Shown: positions 3,960 to 6,450 of the stretch, in pieces | Position numbering within the stretch: the first letter of the stretch is position 1 | Layout: every line of letters begins with the position of its first letter | Assembly (NCBI GenBank): GCA_026389255.1 | Contig: JAPLIF010000302.1 | Location: forward strand, 1-6,450 | Direction of reading: 5' to 3' | From: Cyanobacteriota bacterium | GTDB lineage: Bacteria > Cyanobacteriota > Cyanobacteriia > PCC-6307 > Cyanobiaceae | DNA: 6,450 nt | Made by a program: the position numbers and the translations under genes | Notes under the pieces: generated by a model | The model's database searches: none | What the model saw: only the letters and a program-made list of their open reading frames with translations | Told to the model about the DNA's origin: nothing

Positions 3960-5252
3960 ATGGAGGATCGAACCAATGCGATAGATCTTCTCAATGAAGG
4001 CGCAGAAGCTGGCTTGCCAATGAAGGTCATTGCCGATCTTCTTGGTGTCTGTCGGCGAACGTTACGGCGCTGGCGGCTGGACATCAGCGAGCAGGGATTC
4101 AGTGTCGATCGCCGTAAGGGAGCTCCGAGGAAAGTGGCCCACAAATTCACTGTTCAAGAGCGACAGAAAGTGATTGACACCATCAATGATTCTCGCTTTG
4201 CCGATCTGCCACCTGGCCAGATTGTGGCGATTTTAGCCGAGGAACAACAGTACGTTGGATCTGAGATGACGATTTATCGCATCATGCGAGAAGAACGCCT
4301 GCTAAATCATCGAGGCAGAGCCCGTCAACCACGCAAGCCAAGAGCCGTGCCAATGTTGGAGGCCAAGGGCATCCATCAAGTGCTGGCCTGGGATATCACG
4401 CTGGTACCCGGCCCTATCAAAGGCCATTATTTCTACGTTTATATGGTGATGGATGTATGGAGTAGGCGTATTCTAGGTGCAGAGGTACATGACGTGGAAT
4501 GCAGCAAATTGGCGACTGACTTTTTTGATCGAGTCTGCCGAGATGAAGGTTTGACATCTGATGCTGCTGCTGTTCTGCATTCAGATAACGGTGCGCCGAT
4601 GCGGTCCATAAAGCTGGCGGCGAAAATGCGGGAGCTTGGCATTTCATTGTCTTTCTCCAGGCCAGGTGTAAGCAATGACAATGCCTATGCCGAATCACTG
4701 TTTAAAACGATGAAATACCACCAAAGCTACCCGATGCGTCGGTTTCGCAACCAGGATACCGTGCGTTGTTGGATTGAAAGCTTTGTGGAGTGGTACAACA
4801 GCGAGCATCGCCATAGCGGCATCAAGTATGTAACCCCAAACCAACGACACTTTGGAGAAGCCGATGCTATCTGCGCCGTCAGGCAGCAGACCTATAGCAA
4901 GGCTCTCATGGAGAATCCACGACCGGCGCAACCACCACCAAACGGAGACCGAGATGCTGTGCCATCGATTTATCCGTGGCCCATGAACAACAGAGCGCAG
5001 TACACTGCGTCTAGGTGCTCAATCCAGGCATCACGAGCGGACAACAACGCTGATAGGTACCGTCATGTCGCTCTCTCGGCCGAACCAAGCTATGCATCAA
5101 TCTCGCAGCAGCGTCCTAAAGCGGGGTCGTTTACTCCCTTAAAGGCCCCCTGTCGCTCCACCCTGCTCCCAGCGCTGTTGCCGGAAACCCTGGTGCTGGA
5201 AAGGTTTTTGAGCAAGCCCTTGACGAGACTTGAACTCCTGACCTCTCCCTGA
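3960..5252 (+). CDS. IS3-family transposase OrfB (DDE integrase fold), C-terminus reads out of the element
   Basis: OrfB carries the catalytic domain. Residues 18-39 (GLPMKVIADLLGVCRRTLRR) form a helix-turn-helix, residues 65-115 a second one (ending EMTIYRIMREERLLNHRGRA), and residues 137-290 the integrase core: VLAWDITLVPG with Asp145, LHSDNGAPMRS with Asp209 and DNAYAESLFKTMKY with Glu245. Asp209 and Glu245 are 35 residues apart, the D-D-(35)-E signature of the family. WYNSEHRHSGIKYVTPNQRHFG is the conserved end of the core. After about residue 310 the protein departs from the usual tail and has no stop until 5252, about 70 codons past the proposed right end and inside the tRNA relic. So the native C-terminus was probably lost by a frame change or deletion. 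The ATG at 3960 is in the -1 frame relative to orfA, and most product should arise as an OrfAB fusion. The catalytic core looks intact. Confidence 0.88.
   Translation: MEDRTNAIDLLNEGAEAGLPMKVIADLLGVCRRTLRRWRLDISEQGFSVDRRKGAPRKVAHKFTVQERQKVIDTINDSRFADLPPGQIVAILAEEQQYVGSEMTIYRIMREERLLNHRGRARQPRKPRAVPMLEAKGIHQVLAWDITLVPGPIKGHYFYVYMVMDVWSRRILGAEVHDVECSKLATDFFDRVCRDEGLTSDAAAVLHSDNGAPMRSIKLAAKMRELGISLSFSRPGVSNDNAYAESLFKTMKYHQSYPMRRFRNQDTVRCWIESFVEWYNSEHRHSGIKYVTPNQRHFGEADAICAVRQQTYSKALMENPRPAQPPPNGDRDAVPSIYPWPMNNRAQYTASRCSIQASRADNNADRYRHVALSAEPSYASISQQRPKAGSFTPLKAPCRSTLLPALLPETLVLERFLSKPLTRLELLTSP
5037..5045 (+). repeat. Candidate right terminal inverted repeat of the IS
   Basis: GCGGACAAC is the exact complement of GTTGTCCGC at 3488-3496. 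If correct, the IS ends at 5043-5044, just after codon 359 of the open orfB frame. Confidence 0.35.
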
Positions 5253-5285
5253 CCAAGGGGATAAGCAAGCTCTGAGATCCATTGC
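5215..5285 (-). pseudogene. Decayed tRNA-Thr(GGU)
   Basis: Read on the minus strand, the 3' half fits a tRNA closely: anticodon loop TTGGTCA with T33 and anticodon GGU (threonine), stem GGGAG, variable loop AGGTC, T-arm AGGAG-TTCAAGT-CTCGT with the conserved G53-C61 pair and TTCAA loop, then a possible acceptor strand CAAGGGC and T. Defects are visible: a C where position 37 should be a purine, one mismatch each in the anticodon and T stems, and a 5' half reduced to something like GCAATGG...CTCAGAGC with a missing D-loop and extra bases before the anticodon stem. The 5' acceptor strand pairs only about four of seven positions. It is probably not functional. tRNA 3' ends are common integration sites, so this may be an attachment-site leftover. 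Confidence 0.5.
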
Positions 5286-5445
5286 GAGAGTGCGCGGCTG
5301 GCTGCCTGGGGAGAGGCCCCTGGCCATGGTGCTACTGCTGCATCAATTCCCTCGCCAGGTCTGGCGCGATTGAACCATGGCCTTCCATGGCAACGGACAA
5401 GTTTGAGCCCTTAGCCAAGTGGTACGTGGGATGGATATTACCTAC

Positions 5446-5499
5446 CGTTGCGTGCATCGTCGATCGGCGAGACGTTGCGTGCATCGTCGATCGGCGAGA
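5446..5499 (+). repeat. Perfect tandem duplication of a 27-bp unit
   Basis: Positions 5446-5472 and 5473-5499 are identical 27-bp units starting CGTTGCGTGCATCG. Each holds TCGTCGATCGGCGA, an imperfect palindrome around CGATCG, similar to the core of the cyanobacterial HIP1 repeat GCGATCGC but not a true copy. Because 27 is a multiple of three, any frame across it stays open. The array ends 28 bp before the DUF2256 start codon. Confidence 0.95.
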
Positions 5500-5527
5500 T
5501 TGGAGTCGCTACATCTGCGAATCCCCC

Positions 5528-5689
5528 ATGGCCGATCACCCAGAGCGCGCCACCAAGGTCTGCCCGGTCTGTGGGCGTCCATTTCAATGGCGCAAGAAAT
5601 GGAAGGACGTCTGGGAGGAAGTGCGCTACTGCTCGGAGCGTTGCCGCCGCCGCCGTTCCAGCGTTGCCGATCCCCTTGGGGTGAAGTGA
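5528..5689 (+). CDS. DUF2256 family zinc-ribbon protein
   Basis: This 53-residue protein has the compact DUF2256 pattern: [20 protein letters not shown] with Cys12 and Cys15, then [15 protein letters not shown] with Cys35 and Cys39, a four-cysteine set suited to bind one zinc ion. The basic tail (RCRRRRSS) and the tryptophan-lysine segment suggest contact with nucleic acid or a partner protein, but the function of the family is unknown to me. In other bacteria such genes often sit near cryptochrome/photolyase genes, and none is visible in this window. The ATG at 5528 gives the normal family length. The frame is open further upstream through the 27-bp repeats, but that extension has no family resemblance. 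No ribosome binding site is seen, which is common in cyanobacteria. Confidence 0.88.
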   Translation: MADHPERATKVCPVCGRPFQWRKKWKDVWEEVRYCSERCRRRRSSVADPLGVK

Positions 5690-5728
5690 GCCCATGGCTG
5701 TGGCTGTGCTGGCCAAACAGGACCGCTG

Positions 5729-5857
5729 GGCTGGCTCGATGGCCTGGTAATGATCCACAGTCAATCTCCCATCCTCGATCGTGCGCTCGGCCGCCACCAC
5801 CCAGCCATCGACAAATCCAGGCGGTTCGTTACCATATGTTCTTAAACCTTCCACCAT
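5729..5857 (-). other. Protein-like fragment on the minus strand, unassigned
   Basis: From an ATG at 5857 the minus strand reads MVEGLRTYGNEPPGFVDGWV, then VAAERTIEDGRLTVDHYQAI, then EPAQRSC, which looks like a genuine protein segment. The open frame then continues antisense through the DUF2256 gene to 5438 and loses that quality. It may be a small gene or the N-terminal piece of a broken one, lying between DUF2256 and cyAbrB. I do not recognise a family. Confidence 0.25.
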
Positions 5858-5862
5858 TCACC

Positions 5863-6231
5863 ATGCTCACCGGATCTGAACTGCTCGCCAAGGTCAAGGA
5901 ACTCGGCGATGTCTCGAAATCTGATCTGGTTCGCTCCGCCGGTTATGTCAGCACCAAAAAGGACGGCACCGAGCGCCTGAACTTCACCGCCTTCTATGAA
6001 GCCCTGCTGGAAGCCAAGGGGGTCAGCCTTGGTGACGGCGGCGGCAGTGGCGGCAATGGGCGTCCTGGCCGCAGCCTGAGCTTTGCCACCAAAATTCAGT
6101 TCAACGGCAACCTGCTCGTCGGCAAGGCCTACACCGCCCAGCTAGGCCTCAAACCCGGCGATGAGTTTGAAATCAAGCTGGGCCGCAAGCAAATCCAGCT
6201 CATCCCCTTGGGCGCGGCTGAGGAGGAATGA
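5863..6231 (+). CDS. cyAbrB-type transcriptional regulator (AbrB family)
   Basis: The 122-residue protein has the cyanobacterial AbrB layout: an N-terminal cyanobacteria-specific domain, MLTGSELLAKVKELGDVSKS, then DLVRSAGYVSTKKDGTERLN and FTAFYEALLEAKG (residues 1-53). A glycine-rich linker of about 15 residues follows (GDGGGSGGNGRPGR). The C-terminal AbrB swapped-hairpin DNA-binding domain occupies residues 75-115 (KIQFNGNLLVGKAYTAQLGL, then KPGDEFEIKLGRKQIQLIPL). Classical AbrB of Bacillus has that domain at the N-terminus. In studied cyanobacteria the cyAbrB proteins are abundant DNA-binding regulators tied to carbon/nitrogen balance and hydrogenase genes. Which paralogue this is cannot be decided here. 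The ATG at 5863 matches the conserved family start. An in-frame ATG at 5836 would add nine residues. An AT-rich stretch with TACCATATGTTCTTAAAC just upstream may hold the promoter. The linker is a little long but nothing is broken. Confidence 0.92.
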   Translation: MLTGSELLAKVKELGDVSKSDLVRSAGYVSTKKDGTERLNFTAFYEALLEAKGVSLGDGGGSGGNGRPGRSLSFATKIQFNGNLLVGKAYTAQLGLKPGDEFEIKLGRKQIQLIPLGAAEEE

Positions 6232-6436
6232 GGGGCGTTCCGCCAAGCCGACATCCCTCCTGGAGTCACCGCCCCTAGCCCCTTCTTCCCGTCGGCTTCG
6301 CTTTCAGGGCCTCAGTCCCGAGGTGCTGGAGGCCTTGGCCATCTGCAGCGGCAATCCCCGCGTGACGGAGCAGGTGGCCCAGGCCATCAATGACGCCGTC
6401 GATGTCATCGACCACCACGCCTCGGGTGCGCACTAG
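6161..6436 (+). CDS. Hypothetical small protein, start uncertain
   Basis: I do not recognise it. From about 6290 to the TAG at 6434-6436 the frame is clearly protein-like with GC-ending codons: RLRFQGLSPEVLEALAICSG, then NPRVTEQVAQAINDAVDVID, then HHASGAH, mainly helical. The problem is the start. The only ATG/TTG codons upstream (6161 and 6167) lie inside the cyAbrB gene, where the frame reads a Ser-rich shadow, and the next candidate is a GTG at 6323 that leaves only 37 residues. So the true gene may use a rare start such as CTG near 6269, may have lost its N-terminus, or may be joined to cyAbrB transcription with coupling. The outer bounds of the open frame are given; the coding-like part is the last 150 bp. 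Confidence 0.4.
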   Translation: MSLKSSWAASKSSSSPWARLRRNEGRSAKPTSLLESPPLAPSSRRLRFQGLSPEVLEALAICSGNPRVTEQVAQAINDAVDVIDHHASGAH

Positions 6437-6450
6437 ACGGCGCTGTTGCC

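Larger units (their letters stand above)
3489..5044 (+). mobile_element. IS3-family insertion sequence, nearly complete
   Basis: Two overlapping-frame genes, orfA and orfB, with a programmed frameshift signal between them define an IS3-family element. The ends are proposed from TTGTCCGC at 3489-3496 and its complement GCGGACAA at 5037-5044, giving about 1.55 kb, within the usual range for this family. The inverted repeat match is short (8-9 bp) and does not continue inward, so the ends are tentative. Flanks are CAAAG on the left and CAACG on the right, four of five bases alike, which could be a worn target duplication. OrfB has an intact catalytic triad, but its frame does not close inside the proposed element. 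Confidence 0.55.

Noticed and set aside
5375..5390. CCATGG-CCTT-CCATGG small hairpin
   Set aside because: Two copies of a 6-bp palindrome close together; no T-run or gene context to make it a terminator or regulatory site.
5446..5499. CRISPR-like or HIP1 repeat array
   Set aside because: Only two directly adjacent units with no spacers, and the palindrome core is not the exact HIP1 octamer.
5282..5527. Longer DUF2256 protein starting upstream and including the 27-bp repeats (CIVDRRD twice)
   Set aside because: The extension has no DUF2256 similarity and the family is normally 50-60 residues; the repeat only happens to keep the frame open.

Overview
The window looks like an accessory stretch of a GC-rich picocyanobacterial genome (Cyanobium/Synechococcus-like). 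The main support is at the right end. A 122-residue cyAbrB-type regulator has its AbrB fold at the C-terminus, an arrangement typical of cyanobacteria, and a small DUF2256 zinc-ribbon protein of a kind common in cyanobacteria lies beside it. Start codons often lack a Shine-Dalgarno sequence, and GTG and TTG starts occur. The lineage is an inference, because no rRNA or other marker gene is present.

Layout: (1) 1-367, minus strand: N-terminal part of a MerR-like regulator that runs off the left edge. (2) 580-1222, minus strand: a toxin-antitoxin pair with an intact PIN-domain (VapC-like) toxin, but with an antitoxin that is recognisable only in its C-terminal half and appears frame-damaged upstream. 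(3) 1278-1598, plus strand: an unrecognised but protein-like 106-residue gene, followed by about 430 bp with no gene apart from one hairpin. (4) 2032-2802, plus strand: an intact FitAB/VapBC-type module with three 9-bp repeats just upstream that could be its operator. (5) 2780-3157, minus strand: a relic of an IS3-family orfA. (6) 3158-3487: AT-rich sequence unlike the surroundings. (7) about 3489-5044: a nearly complete IS3-family insertion sequence with orfA, orfB, a textbook A_AAA_AAG slippery site, a downstream hairpin and a full D-D-(35)-E triad. Its orfB frame runs out through the likely right end. (8) 5215-5285, minus strand: a decayed tRNA-Thr(GGU). (9) 5446-5499: a perfect tandem duplication of 27 bp. 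(10) 5528-6436, plus strand: DUF2256 protein, cyAbrB regulator and a gene-like stretch with no good start codon.

The parts do not form one pathway. The picture is of a decaying integration hotspot: two type II toxin-antitoxin modules at different stages of preservation, two IS3-family elements (one relic, one almost intact) and a tRNA remnant of the kind used as an attachment site, lying between ordinary host regulators. I found no convincing new defence or metabolic system. The most informative items are the damaged antitoxin beside an intact toxin, the repeat array upstream of the second module, the tRNA-Thr relic and the frameshift signal of the IS.
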